Positions 18,434 through 27,392 of a stretch of 64,000 bases of DNA are shown in pieces. Under the pieces are notes generated by a model, which had not been told where the DNA came from, did not search any database, and worked only from the letters and a program-made list of their open reading frames with translations. The stretch comes from Bog-756 sp963727955 (GTDB taxonomy: Bacteria > Actinomycetota > Acidimicrobiia > Acidimicrobiales > RAAP-2). Where the stretch lies: contig CAVSII010000003.1 in assembly GCA_963727955.1 (NCBI GenBank), forward strand, positions 1 through 64,000, written 5' to 3'. The position numbers and the translations under genes are program-made. The stretch's first letter is position 1. Every line of letters begins with the position of its first letter.

Positions 18434-18992
18434 TCAGCCTCCGAGCGTCGGGTGTGTGCGCGATTCAGGGGGGGATTGATCCGACGCGGCACCGACGACG
18501 AATAAGAGCCATGCCCCAGAAATCATGAAGTAGAAGCTGGCAACTATTCCCACAGAAGCCATGTACAGGCCAAAAATGTGGTTGGCAATGAGAACGGCGG
18601 CCCCCGATATTTGCAGCACGTAGCAGACACTGGCGCCCAGCGTGCGAGAGAGGGCTGACACTTAGCTCTTCACCGCGAAGCTGTCGGGTACGGACATAGC
18701 CCCAGAGGAAGAGGATTGCCGATATGACTGACACAATGAGTATCTCCAGGCCGATGGCCTGATGGTGCTGGCCACCCATCAATGCGAGGCAAGAGAGTAT
18801 GAACACGGACGCGAGGCCGATGAGGCTTCCAGCGGCTCGGTATCTGTGGGCAGTGTTGGCTGTGATGGCGCCAACGTTGAGCGACATTGCTACGAAGGTC
18901 AGGCCCGTCAGGGCTGCGGCACCCGTTCCAACCGTTTGAAAGAACTCCCGCCACTGATCTGGACGGAACGCATCGGTCGCCCATATCGGCAT
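18434..18992 (-). pseudogene. Four-helix membrane protein, one frameshift
   Basis: The first frame (start 18992, MPIWATDAFRPDQWREFF) gives hydrophobic stretches GAAALTGLTFVAMSL, LIGLASVFILSCLAL and ILIVSVISAILFLWGYV. Near 18660 the reading frame shifts by one base into SALSRTLGASVCYVLQISG and FYFMISGAWLLFVVGA, restoring a continuous helix pattern. Together they form a protein of about 185 residues with four or five membrane helices. The family is not recognised. It is broken or affected by a sequencing indel. Confidence 0.6.
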
Positions 18993-19108
18993 CTCGTTTA
19001 CTCCCGGCGGTCAGAGGAGGGCTCGGTTCCTGCCCAGCCAGATACTGCCTCACCGTGGCTTTGAGCGTCGATTCACCTGAGAAGTGCCGATACCGAGCGG
19101 GTGCGAAG

Positions 19109-19153
19109 GGTGCCTCTAAACACTGGGTCAGCGGTGGTTACCGAATATCGCCA
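19109..19153 (+). repeat. attC-like site
   Basis: GGTGCCTCTAAACACTGGGT then CAGCGGTGGTTACC; the GTTA box is retained. Confidence 0.65.
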
Positions 19154-19364
19154 AATGGTCGTGACTCGGACGATCAGATGGCCAAGCGCTGCCCGGCGAC
19201 GCCAGTGCTCGACGTATTGGTTGATGGACGCGATGGCCTGATCGGTCGCCTCGGGCAGCGAATCGTCATGGCGTCTGCAGTGAGGAGGATGGCTCGTGGC
19301 GCGCAAAGCCTCGCCGAGGAACGTTCCAACATCGAGCTGGAAAGCAAGTCAGACTGTTTGCCTC
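19154..19364. other. Leader region without a confident gene
   Basis: About 210 bases upstream of the hydrolase-cyclase gene. A minus-strand reading frame (LPEATDQAIASINQYVEHWR) looks protein-like over about 40 codons but has no convincing start or end. It may be a gene fragment or simply leader. Confidence 0.3.
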
Positions 19365-20699
19365 ATGAGCCGTCCGGATACCAAGTACGTGACCGTCGGG
19401 GATGCTGACGTTGCCTACCAGGTCCTCGGAGAGGGACCTTCCGACCTCCTCTTCTTCAACGGGCTTGGCAGCAACGTCGAAATGGCATGGGAGGACCCCG
19501 ACATTGCCGACTTCCTCAGACGGTTGGCGTCGTTACGCCGCTTGATCTTTCTTGATCGACGAGGCACAGGTGCATCTGACGGTGTGCCGCGTAACGCCAT
19601 ACCGACATGGGAGGAGTGGACGGAGGACATCGAAAGCGTCCTCAACACGGTGGGGTCCGAGCAGACATCCATTCTCGCGACGGTCGATGCTGGCCCGATA
19701 GCGATCCTCTATGCCGCTGCACATCCCGAACGGGTCGATTCTCTGGTGCTGTGCAATACCACTGCCCGATATCTGGTAGCTGACGACTATCCGATCGGTT
19801 TCACACGTGAGGCGCTGGATTTCGTCATCGAGTTCCTCCGGACCCACTGGGGCACGCCGGAGTTTCTCTCGCTTGCTGGTGCAGCTGGCCCGGAAGACCC
19901 GGTTCGCCGCGATGCTCTAGCTCGGCTCTTCCGGTCGTCGGCCACCCCGAGAACCGCGGCCGCACAGTACGACTACCTGCTTCGGAACCTCGATGTTCGC
20001 CCGGTGCTCCCGCTCCTCCGCGCGCCCACGCTTGTCCTGAGCGCCGACAATCCAAGCTTCCTGCCCATGGCTCATGGGCGTTATGTGGCTGAGCACATTG
20101 AGGGCGCCAAGTTCGTCGCGCTGCCGGGCGACGACATGTTGATCTTCAGCCAGCACGACGTGGTCTTCGACGAAGTGGCCGAGTTCTTGACCGGTACGAG
20201 ACCAGTAACCGATATCGACCGAGTGCTGGTCTCGGTACTCTTCACCGATATCGTCGGATCAACCGAACGTGCAGCCTCGCTGGGCGATCAACGGTGGCGG
20301 TCCTTGTTGGATCGCCATGATCACATTGTCCGCGAACAGCTTCGGATCTTCCGAGGTCGGGAGGTCAACACGACGGGAGACGGCTTCGTCGCTTCCTTCG
20401 ATGGTCCGGCTCGAGCCATCCGTTGCGGCCAGATGATCATCGACGCCACCCGAGCACTCAGTATCGAGCTGCGCATGGGTCTCCACACCGGTGAATGCGA
20501 GGTGAGGGGCAACGATCTGGGCGGCCTCGCCGTTCACATCGCAGCTCGCGTCGGTTCTTTGGCCTCACCGGGCGAAGTTCTTGTCTCGGGCACCGTCAAG
20601 GACCTCGTGGTTGGCTCGGGCATTGAGTTCAATGTCCGAGGTGAGCACATGCTGAAGGGCGTGCCGGGGAGCTGGAAGCTCTACGCAGTCTCCGGTTGA
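19365..20699 (+). CDS. Alpha/beta hydrolase fused to class III nucleotide cyclase domain
   Basis: 444 residues from ATG at 19365. The first 280 residues are an alpha/beta hydrolase fold (LLFFNGLGSNVEMAWEDPD, FLDRRGTGAS), but the nucleophile elbow reads ATVDAGP instead of GxSxG, so the hydrolase part may be non-catalytic or sensory. The last 165 residues are a cyclase domain with VSVLFTDIVGSTERAASLG, GREVNTTGDGFVASF and VHIAARVGSLASPGEV. Such fusions are common in Actinobacteria and mycobacteria. It occupies its own cassette and is one of the larger ones. Confidence 0.88.
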   Translation: MSRPDTKYVTVGDADVAYQVLGEGPSDLLFFNGLGSNVEMAWEDPDIADFLRRLASLRRLIFLDRRGTGASDGVPRNAIPTWEEWTEDIESVLNTVGSEQTSILATVDAGPIAILYAAAHPERVDSLVLCNTTARYLVADDYPIGFTREALDFVIEFLRTHWGTPEFLSLAGAAGPEDPVRRDALARLFRSSATPRTAAAQYDYLLRNLDVRPVLPLLRAPTLVLSADNPSFLPMAHGRYVAEHIEGAKFVALPGDDMLIFSQHDVVFDEVAEFLTGTRPVTDIDRVLVSVLFTDIVGSTERAASLGDQRWRSLLDRHDHIVREQLRIFRGREVNTTGDGFVASFDGPARAIRCGQMIIDATRALSIELRMGLHTGECEVRGNDLGGLAVHIAARVGSLASPGEVLVSGTVKDLVVGSGIEFNVRGEHMLKGVPGSWKLYAVSG

Positions 20700-20816
20700 A
20701 CAGCAACTCCAGAGCAGTTCGTCTTCGACTCAGTCACAGATTGAGACGACCGACGAAGCCCTAAAGGAGTCGTCTTGTCTTTAATGAGCCACAACTCCCG
20801 CAAATTGTGGGGACAG

Positions 20817-20880
20817 AGTGCCCCTATTGCCGGTTCGACGCCGTTATCTCCGCCACCGACCGGCACCTTGATGGCAGTGG
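20817..20880 (+). repeat. attC-like site, long form
   Basis: GTGCCCCTATTGCCGGTTCG, ACGCCGTTATCTCC, then right arm GCCACCGACCGGCACCTTGA. Both arms are clear. Confidence 0.85.
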
Positions 20881-20897
20881 ACGCAGTCATTTGTGGG

Positions 20898-21569
20898 TCA
20901 GGAAACGAGCGCTAAGACCTCCGAAACCTCGCTCTGTTCTGCCCGGAGCCGGAGCACTTCCTCAGTCTTCCCGGATCCATCAACTTCCCGAGTGAAATCG
21001 GGCAGAGCCAGCCGATAGGCGCCTACCACTGCTCCGTCTGGGTTTCGTTCAAAATAAAATGCATAGTGCAGCAATGCGCCGATTGATCCGAGCGGCCCGG
21101 GGTCTGGTCCGGTGACCCGAGGCATAAGGCGGGAAGTGTGGGCATTGTGCAGTTCGAGATGGGCTGCCCCTCCATAAGGGTCGGCTCCGGCGTATTCGAC
21201 TCTCCCCACTGTCGCCATAACCGCTGCTCCCATGCAGAGAAGGCACGGTTCAAGGGTGGTGAGCACAGTTAGGTCCTCGTGGCGATGAGTTGGTGGGAGC
21301 TGCGCTAAAGCATTTAGCTCTGCGTGGGCAAGGTGGCTGTACGAGAGCTGGCCTTGCGCTGATTCACGAACGTACCGACGTCCTCGCCCCCGAGTCACGA
21401 GTTGTCCGTCAGCGTCGATCACCACGGAACCGACCGGGGTTGTTCCTGCAATCATCGCTTCCCAGGCGAGGCCAAGCGCCTCAGCCCATGGTTCGGACAC
21501 GTCCACCGGACCATCATTACTCAGTCCCAAACATCGGCGCAGAACCAGCGGAGTGAGAGCGTGACTCAT
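20898..21569 (-). CDS. Cytidine/deoxycytidylate-type nucleoside deaminase family protein
   Basis: 223 residues from ATG at 21569. HAELNALAQLP and LTTLEPCLLCMGAAVMA supply the zinc-binding HAE...PCxxC of the CDD/tRNA-adenosine-deaminase superfamily, with the catalytic Glu in HAE. The C-terminal 80 residues extend beyond the minimal deaminase fold. Substrate unknown. The start codon touches the first base of the site at 21561, which shows how tightly the cassette is bounded. Confidence 0.8.
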   Translation of the reverse strand: MSHALTPLVLRRCLGLSNDGPVDVSEPWAEALGLAWEAMIAGTTPVGSVVIDADGQLVTRGRGRRYVRESAQGQLSYSHLAHAELNALAQLPPTHRHEDLTVLTTLEPCLLCMGAAVMATVGRVEYAGADPYGGAAHLELHNAHTSRLMPRVTGPDPGPLGSIGALLHYAFYFERNPDGAVVGAYRLALPDFTREVDGSGKTEEVLRLRAEQSEVSEVLALVS

Positions 21570-21650
21570 ATCACCGGCTCGGGGCGCATTATCAACAGGC
21601 GTTCGCTTGCTGAGGGCTAACTGCCACCGACCGGCACTTCGGCGGTGCCC
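21561..21650 (+). repeat. attC-like site, long form (type example)
   Basis: Left arm TATCACCGGCTCGGGGCGCA then TTATCA, loop ACAGGCGTTCGCTTGCTGAG, right arm GGCTAACTGCCACCGACCGG then CACTTCGGCGGTGCC. The arms pair as CCGG/CCGG, TCGG/CCGA, GGC/GCC and TTA/TAA, with single bulged bases on the right arm. Confidence 0.9.
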
Positions 21651-21699
21651 TGGACCCGTCGGTAGTGGGACGATTCTGCCGTGTGGTAGGTGATAGTAC

Positions 21700-22644
21700 G
21701 TGAACGACGGTGACGCGGTACTCGGGAGTGGCGTTCGAGTGAACGCTGCTGGAGTCGACCGGTGGTGCCACAAGTACCTCGGTGCCGGTATTGGCACCGT
21801 ACTGTTCTACGAGGGACACCTCTCTGCTGTGCTCGGTGTCGAGCTGACCTCGGGTCAACGGCTCGTGGTGAAGATACGACCCGCGGCTGACCGATTGCAT
21901 GGATCCTCGGCGGTCCATCGAGTGCTCTTCGAGCGAGGCTTTCCCTGTCCCGAGCCCTTGGTCGACATCGAGCCCATGGACGGTCTCGTGGCCAGCACGG
22001 AGGTGCTGGTGACGGGGGGCGATCGCTATCCCGCCTCGGGGCGATCGCCGGTGCCCTTCGCCAGGGCTCTGGCGCGCCTTGTCGGGCTTGCCCCCCTCCT
22101 CAGCGAGATTCCTTCCCTCGACCCACAGCCCCCATGGACGGCTCCCGATCTCGGCAGTTCGGAGCTGTGGCCCGCGCCCGACGACCGAGACGTCGACCTC
22201 AATGCTGCCGGCGGACCGGGCTGGATCGACGAGGCGGGCTGGGCGGCGCGGAACCGCCTGGGCGCGTCTAGCTCGCCGCTCGTCGTCGGCCACGGCGATT
22301 GGCACACCGGGAACCTGCGCTGGCGAGGAGACGACCTCTACGCCGTCTGGGACTGGGACAGTGTGATCGCTGTCTCCGAGCCCGCCATCGCTGGCCTCGC
22401 CTCCGCTGTCTATCCCACCAACGACGCCGGCTCCGAGGCGACGGTCGAGGAGTCAGAATCGTTCTTGGACGCCTACCAGGGCGCCCGAGGGGCCTTTGGC
22501 GCTGACCAGCTCGCCGAGGCCTGGGCGGCGGGACTGTGGAACCGGAGCTTTGACGCCAAGAAGCAGTCGGCGACCGAAGGGGGCCCGAAGTCGTTGACGG
22601 AGGCCGAGGCCATCGAGCGCCAACGGCACGTGGACGGGATGTGA
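21700..22644 (+). CDS. Phosphotransferase of the aminoglycoside-phosphotransferase family
   Basis: 314 residues from GTG. VVGHGDWHTGNLRW (about residue 196) is the catalytic loop, with Asp as base and Asn as metal ligand; AVWDWDSVI is the second metal-binding motif. The N-terminal lobe is short but has LVVKIRPAA with the ATP-contacting Lys. The family phosphorylates aminoglycosides, macrolides, homoserine or other alcohols; the natural substrate here is unknown. A resistance-like gene in a cassette between two sites is a common integron theme. Confidence 0.82.
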   Translation: MNDGDAVLGSGVRVNAAGVDRWCHKYLGAGIGTVLFYEGHLSAVLGVELTSGQRLVVKIRPAADRLHGSSAVHRVLFERGFPCPEPLVDIEPMDGLVASTEVLVTGGDRYPASGRSPVPFARALARLVGLAPLLSEIPSLDPQPPWTAPDLGSSELWPAPDDRDVDLNAAGGPGWIDEAGWAARNRLGASSSPLVVGHGDWHTGNLRWRGDDLYAVWDWDSVIAVSEPAIAGLASAVYPTNDAGSEATVEESESFLDAYQGARGAFGADQLAEAWAAGLWNRSFDAKKQSATEGGPKSLTEAEAIERQRHVDGM

Positions 22645-22705
22645 GACACCTCCGGACACTCCCCCACCTAATGATCAGGCGTACGGCGAGCGAATCGCTC
22701 AAGCC
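22644..22705 (+). repeat. attC-like site, weak copy
   Basis: CACCTCCGGACACTCCCCCA, then CCTAATGATCAGGCGTACGG, the latter matching the loop of the site at 16771. The boundaries are uncertain. Confidence 0.4.
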
Positions 22706-22789
22706 CGGGGGGTGGGCTTGCTACTATTCGTGCCGCGCACTGGGTCATCGACCCCGGTGGTGTGGGGGACGCCGGCTAGCTTGTAGCTC

Positions 22790-23161
22790 ATGGGGTACGA
22801 ACTGCCCCGCCGGATTGAGGAGCCCTGGGGCTACGAAATCTGGTGGGCGCACACTGAGCAATGCGCAGGCAAGATTCTCCACGTCATCGCTGGCCACAGG
22901 CTCTAGTTGCAGTACCACAACGAAAAGGACGAGAGCTGTTACCTCCTGTCCGGGAAGCTGCTGCTTTTGCAGGGCTCCTCGGCTGAGAATCTGAGCGAGA
23001 CCGTTATTTCGGAAGGTCATGCCTGGCCGAACCCGCCTGGACTTCTCCATACGATCGAGGCGATTGAGGACGCTGATGTTCAAGAGGCGTCTACGTCGCA
23101 GCTCGACGACGTTGTAAGGCTGGTCGATGCGTACGGGAGAGAGGGGACGAGCGCTCCCTGA
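22790..23161 (+). pseudogene. Cupin (mannose-6-phosphate-isomerase-like), amber stop at codon 39
   Basis: GYELPRRIEEPWGYEIWWAH, a TAG at 22904, then LQYHNEKDESCYLLSGKLLL and HAWPNPPGLLHTIEAIED. The two halves are in the same frame and form one cupin of about 123 residues, with metal-ligand positions HNEKDE and H in LLHTIE. Relatives have Ser-Leu-Gln at the break, so TCG to TAG is the likely change. The protein is inactivated unless the stop is suppressed. A plain sequencing error is also possible. Confidence 0.7.
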
Positions 23162-23229
23162 GTGCGGCCCCATGTTGGTACAGATGCGTATGGGAACGGC
23201 ACCCGAACCGAGCGAGCCACTTCTGTGGA

Positions 23230-23262
23230 GACTGCCCCGATCACCGGTTATGGCCACAGTCA
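23230..23262 (+). repeat. attC-like site, short form
   Basis: GACTGCCCCGATCACCGGTT then ATGGCCACAGTC; the ends GACTG and CAGTC pair. Confidence 0.75.
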
Positions 23263-23296
23263 AGCCTGAGCTGGAGGCATCGGGCATACTGCCCAG

Positions 23297-23706
23297 GTGG
23301 CGATGACGACGAAGAGATTGCTATTCGCCCTTTTCGCCGTGGACGCAGCAGGCGGGGCCGTCGCCGTGAAACATCGTGTGGCTGGGGAGCCCCTCGGCAT
23401 CGGCGAGTCACTCGACGTCCGAAACCCGGTCGTTTTTACGCGTTGTGGGGCACGGCTCTTTCTGCCCCCATCACCTTGCTCGGTCTCGCTGTCGCCCTCC
23501 ATCGACATCGTCCTGAGGCGCTTCGGGTAATGGGAGCAATCTTTGCCCTAGGAGCCTTGTCAGAACCGGCGATCTGGGGACGACGCCCGTGCCCGCGCCA
23601 CGGCCGGCTGCTTCTCGTGGCCCATGTAGTCATTGCCACCGCACTGGCCGTAGTCCCCAGAGCTGATCAAGCAGATGAACGACATCATTTGACGCCTGCC
23701 CCGTAA
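23297..23706 (+). pseudogene. Small membrane protein, one frameshift
   Basis: The frame from 23297 (ATG at 23303) gives KRLLFALFAVDAAGGAVAV and runs out of sense after VRNPVVF near 23445. A second frame continues with LWGTALSAPITLLGLAVAL and LLVAHVVIATALAVV. Joined, this is a protein of about 130 residues with four hydrophobic segments, like many small cassette-borne membrane proteins. Family not recognised. Confidence 0.5.
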
Positions 23707-23741
23707 CACCGGGTCATGGGCGAGGGCCACAGAGCCGTGAG
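23696..23741 (+). repeat. attC-like site
   Basis: CTGCCCCGTAACACCGGGTC then ATGGGCGAGGGCC. It begins just before the upstream gene's stop and runs to the downstream convergent gene. Confidence 0.75.
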
Positions 23742-23990
23742 CTACGGCGCTTCGGGCGACGGCAGGACGTCCAAGGCTGCGGCAACTCCGGCGTCGTCGG
23801 CAAACGTAAGCGCTCCACGGGGATCCCCTGTCCAGGGATTGGTCCACCACTCCTGACCTTCCCTCGGCCCATCGATCCGCAGCTCCTGCTCGCTGCGTCG
23901 ACGGTAGATCACGATTCGGGGTTGTCCGTGGCTCGGGATAAATACATCTCCAGCGATCTGGAGAAAGGGCGTCAAGAACGCATCCCGCAT
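23742..23990 (-). CDS. Hypothetical protein, possibly 5'-truncated
   Basis: 82 residues from ATG at 23990 (RDAFLTPFLQIAGDVFIPSH, GQPRIVIYRRRSEQELRI). The same frame is open and protein-like for about 27 codons upstream (HGLDQTIGDELLEASNADLA), ending at a stop with no start codon, so the true N terminus may be lost or shifted. No family recognised. Confidence 0.5.
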   Translation of the reverse strand: MRDAFLTPFLQIAGDVFIPSHGQPRIVIYRRRSEQELRIDGPREGQEWWTNPWTGDPRGALTFADDAGVAAALDVLPSPEAP

Positions 23991-24088
23991 CTGAACCGCT
24001 AGGTCGGCGTTGCTGGCTTCGAGCAGTTCATCACCGATTGTCTGATCAAGCCCATGCCGATGAGGGTATGCCTCTCAGAAAATCGGCG

Positions 24089-24135
24089 GGGGGTGCCCCC
24101 GACCACCGGGTCAACGGGACAGGAAGTAGGGCAGT
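24089..24135 (+). repeat. attC-like site
   Basis: GGGTGCCCCCGACCACCGGG then TCAACGGGACAGG, between the genes at 23990 and 24137. Confidence 0.75.
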
Positions 24136-24136
24136 C

Positions 24137-24427
24137 TCATATTTGCTCGTTTTGGGTCATCGCAGGTTTGCTGACCTGATTTGAGCGTCCGAGCCACCAC
24201 CTGGCTGCAAAAACCGACAGATTCCAGACGGCAAGACAACTGAGGATCACCCAGACCCGGTCCGCAGGGTGCCTTTGTGGGGTCATGGCCGCGATGACGC
24301 CAAAGACGACGATTGTTAGCAGCACCTGCTGAACAACCAGGCTGCCCCATTCCACCTCGCGGAATCGAAACCTCTCGCGGGTCACAGCCTGTTTATCGGC
24401 TGGACACCTGTCCGACCTGAGCCTCAT
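24137..24427 (-). CDS. Small two-helix membrane protein
   Basis: 96 residues from ATG at 24427. Two hydrophobic segments, SLVVQQVLLTIVVFGVIAAM and VWVILSCLAVWNLSVFAARW, with basic flanks. No family recognised. Its start lies four bases from the site at 24432 and its stop next to the site at 24089, so the gene fills one cassette. Confidence 0.6.
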   Translation of the reverse strand: MRLRSDRCPADKQAVTRERFRFREVEWGSLVVQQVLLTIVVFGVIAAMTPQRHPADRVWVILSCLAVWNLSVFAARWWLGRSNQVSKPAMTQNEQI

Positions 24428-24431
24428 TGCA

Positions 24432-24478
24432 CCGTGTCACACAACACCGGGAGCGGGGCGGTGGCGCCCAAAGTCTTA
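24432..24478 (+). repeat. attC-like site
   Basis: GTGTCACACAACACCGGGAG then CGGGGCGGTGGCGCCC. Confidence 0.75.
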
Positions 24479-24922
24479 TCAGTCGGATTGCGGGCCTCTC
24501 AAGGCCTTCCAGAGGAAGTGGCGACGGCTACCCGGTGGAAACTCAGGCAACTCGCCGAACGGCTGATAGCCGATGGACTCATAGAACCCAGGGGCCTGGA
24601 AGCTAAACGTGTCCAACCATGCTCCACGGCACCCTCGGAGTCGGGCCTGAGTCTCGATGGTGGACATGAGTTGGCTTCCGACGCCCTCACCTCGTAGATC
24701 GTCGTGAACCCAGAGATGACTCACATACAGCCATCGCCAATGGGTATATCCGTCGACACCCCCAAGCGCTTCTTCATCACGGCGGACAAAGACGGCGAGT
24801 GGCCTGCGATTCTCTAACTCAGCTCGGCCGTCGTTAAAGGCCACCAGGCCAGAGATCAACTGGCGAACGTACTCCGGATCGGGATCGTCCTCGATCAGGT
24901 AGTCCAAATTGCCGCTAGGCAC
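24479..24922 (-). CDS. GNAT N-acetyltransferase
   Basis: 147 residues. LYVSHLWVHDDLRGEGVGSQ then LMSTIETQARLRGC is the central strand and the acetyl-CoA pyrophosphate-binding R-x-x-G-x-G turn. FYESIGYQPFGELPEFPPGS is the typical C-terminal tyrosine-containing segment. It transfers an acetyl group to an amine; the substrate is unknown. One of three GNAT genes in the array. Confidence 0.85.
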   Translation of the reverse strand: MPSGNLDYLIEDDPDPEYVRQLISGLVAFNDGRAELENRRPLAVFVRRDEEALGGVDGYTHWRWLYVSHLWVHDDLRGEGVGSQLMSTIETQARLRGCRGAWLDTFSFQAPGFYESIGYQPFGELPEFPPGSRRHFLWKALRGPQSD

Positions 24923-24979
24923 TTCACCCCCTCCGCTCCGTTACGTCAACACGAGCGTATCCGGGCACGGAGGTTGGAG

Positions 24980-25050
24980 AGCCTCTCCCACATCACCGGT
25001 CATGGGCGGCTATCGAGCATGGCCTACCGGCCCAAGAGGGGCACCCGACG
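24980..25050 (+). repeat. attC-like site, long form
   Basis: CTCTCCCACATCACCGGTCA, TGGGCGGCTATCGAGC, then CCTACCGGCCCAAGAGGGGC; GCCTCT pairs with AGAGGGGC at the base. Confidence 0.75.
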
Positions 25051-25201
25051 CCCTTCTCGTTTCAGCCGGACGTGGAGAAACGAACACCCGTCTCGCGCTT
25101 CCTGTGGCGAGGAGAGCGCGGTGAGCGCGAGACCTGCAAGGGGCCCCGCCGCGGTCTACATTTCCTCTGGACGCGCAATAGGCAAGAGAGAGGTGGTCCC
25201 A

Positions 25202-27181
25202 ATGGCGGGGTTGGATTCGGTCCACGGTGGTTCTATGCGGCGGCTCGGAGCGATGCTGGCAGGGGTTGCGCTCGTCTCGGCCATGCTCGTCGCCTCGGCG
25301 GGTCCGGCATCGGCGACGACAGCGTTGGCGAAATCGCCCAAACCTAAGATCATCTTCACGGCCTCCACGAAGTCGGTGACGACAGGTTCCGGAACGGTGA
25401 CACTCTCGGCCACGGTGACCAACGCCAACAGCGCCACCTTGACCTCGAACCCACCGGTCACCGCCCTCCCGTTCAACGTGTGCTGCAACTCGTCCATCAG
25501 TCGACACGTCGTCTTTCCCCTGAATGACTTGAAGAAGGCAGTCAAGTACCAGTTCACCGTCACCGCGTATGGAAACACCGTGACGAAGACGAAGAAAATC
25601 AAGGTGAGCGTCGCCTCTGGCAAGGGACGCCCCGCGCTGTCCGGCGTGAAGAGTGTGGTCGGGTCAGAGATGTACGGGAGTGGCGATCCCACCTACTGCG
25701 CCGTCCTCACCAACTCGGGAGGAGTCGACTGCTGGGGAGACAACCTCTTTGGCGAACTCGGCGACGGAATCATCACCGGACCGCAGACCTGTGATGGCGC
25801 CAGCCCTTGCGCCACGACCCCGGTCGCCGTCGTGGGGGTTGGTGGGAGCGGAACACTCACCGGCGTAAAGAGCGTCGTCGCGTCGGACGCGAATTACAAT
25901 TCCTTCTGCGCTCTCCTCACTTCTGGTGATGTCGACTGCTGGGGAGACAACTACCTAGGGGAACTCGGGATCGGGTCTAAGACGGGTCCCGAAACCTGCG
26001 ACTCCGGGCTCTACCCCTGCTCTGACAGTCCGGTCCAGGCCCTCTCAGGCGCCTCCAGCCTGACCAGCGGAGGTGACAGCAGTTACTGCGCCGTCGTTGA
26101 CTCCGGTGGGGTGGAATGCTGGGGCTACGGGGCCACCGGCCAGCTCGGCGCCGGCGACCCCAACGTCATGAATGGCCCCGATCTCAGCACCTGTGCGTAT
26201 GGCGGCCTTTGCAGCTCGGTCCCACTTGGCGTCACTGACCTCTCGGGGGCCACCAGCGTGGTCAGCAGCAATTTCGCCGACAACTACTGCGCCGTTCTCG
26301 AATCCGGTGGAGTCGACTGCTGGGGGAGTACCAACGGGACTGGCTCGCTGGGTGACGGGTCACATGTGGATGCGTCTGACTGCGGTTCGAGCAACGAGTG
26401 TTCATGGGTCCCCGTGTCCGTTGTGGACGTCGGTGGCTCAGGAAACCTCACGGGCGTGTCGAGTGTTGTCGGTGGAGGTGCCGGTGTCGCCTACTGCGCC
26501 GTGAGCTCCGGCGGGGTGGATTGTTGGGGCGACAACAACTACGGGGAGCTCGGTGCCGGGGCCATCTCCGGTGACCCTTCGTGTCAACCAGGAACGTGCT
26601 CCTCGACTCCTGTTCAGGTGACTGGCGTCGGCGGCTCGGGCTACTTGTCAGATGTGTCGAGCATCGAGGGCAACGGCTACAGCCCGGGGTTCTGTGCCCT
26701 CCTTAGTACCGACGAGGTGGATTGCTGGGGTGACGGGGATCTCGGTGACCTCGGGGACGGCAGCACCACCAACAGCGACGTGCCCGAGACCGTTCTGGCG
26801 ACCGACGGCTCTAGCTCGCTCACTGGAGTGGCGACCCTGGCCACTGATGGCACCGGATTCTGCGCATCGTTGACCTCATCGACACCGTCCGGGCAAGTGA
26901 ACTGTTGGGGAGACGACGCGGACGGAGAGGATGCCAACGGCCCCAACTCGAACTGCGTGTCATGCTCGACGCCAGTCGCGGTGGTCGGACTTGGAGACTC
27001 AGGCGACCTCTACGGAGTGGCGAGCCTTGGCGCAACGTATGAGGGGTACTGTGCCGTGCTCAGCTCCAATGGCAGCGTGGACTGCTGGGGGCTCGGATTC
27101 GCAGGGGAGCTAGGCAACGGCTCCGACAACTACGAGACGGGCAGCACATTCCCGGTGAGTGTGTTCGCTGCCGCTCCGTAG
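25202..27181 (+). CDS. Secreted RCC1-repeat beta-propeller protein
   Basis: 659 residues from ATG at 25202, preceded by AGAGAGG. The signal peptide is MRRLGAMLAGVALVSAMLVA followed by SAGPASA. A beta-sandwich segment (residues about 40-145) follows, then about eight repeats of the form CAVLxSGGVDCWGDNxxGEL, the RCC1/BNR-type blade. The repeats are Cys-rich and probably disulphide-bonded outside the cell. Function unknown; surface binding is a guess. At 2 kb it is a very large cassette. Confidence 0.85.
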   Translation: MAGLDSVHGGSMRRLGAMLAGVALVSAMLVASAGPASATTALAKSPKPKIIFTASTKSVTTGSGTVTLSATVTNANSATLTSNPPVTALPFNVCCNSSISRHVVFPLNDLKKAVKYQFTVTAYGNTVTKTKKIKVSVASGKGRPALSGVKSVVGSEMYGSGDPTYCAVLTNSGGVDCWGDNLFGELGDGIITGPQTCDGASPCATTPVAVVGVGGSGTLTGVKSVVASDANYNSFCALLTSGDVDCWGDNYLGELGIGSKTGPETCDSGLYPCSDSPVQALSGASSLTSGGDSSYCAVVDSGGVECWGYGATGQLGAGDPNVMNGPDLSTCAYGGLCSSVPLGVTDLSGATSVVSSNFADNYCAVLESGGVDCWGSTNGTGSLGDGSHVDASDCGSSNECSWVPVSVVDVGGSGNLTGVSSVVGGGAGVAYCAVSSGGVDCWGDNNYGELGAGAISGDPSCQPGTCSSTPVQVTGVGGSGYLSDVSSIEGNGYSPGFCALLSTDEVDCWGDGDLGDLGDGSTTNSDVPETVLATDGSSSLTGVATLATDGTGFCASLTSSTPSGQVNCWGDDADGEDANGPNSNCVSCSTPVAVVGLGDSGDLYGVASLGATYEGYCAVLSSNGSVDCWGLGFAGELGNGSDNYETGSTFPVSVFAAAP

Positions 27182-27217
27182 ACGACCCGATCGAACAGGT
27201 CTTGTCGCGGATCAGGA

Positions 27218-27275
27218 GACTGCCCACCAACACCGGATCGGCCTTGCGTTATCGAACGTGGCCGAGGGCGCGTGT
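27218..27275 (+). repeat. attC-like site, long form
   Basis: GACTGCCCACCAACACCGGA, TCGGCCTTGCGTTATCGAAC. Confidence 0.8.
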
Positions 27276-27392
27276 GGGATATCCCTCGCAGGAGCCCAAC
27301 CGGCTGTTGCACTCCGTAGTTCCTTGGAGTAGTCCAGTCGCACCAAGGAATGCACGTCGGCGTACCGTAATCGACAGCGGAGGTCGTTAGAA

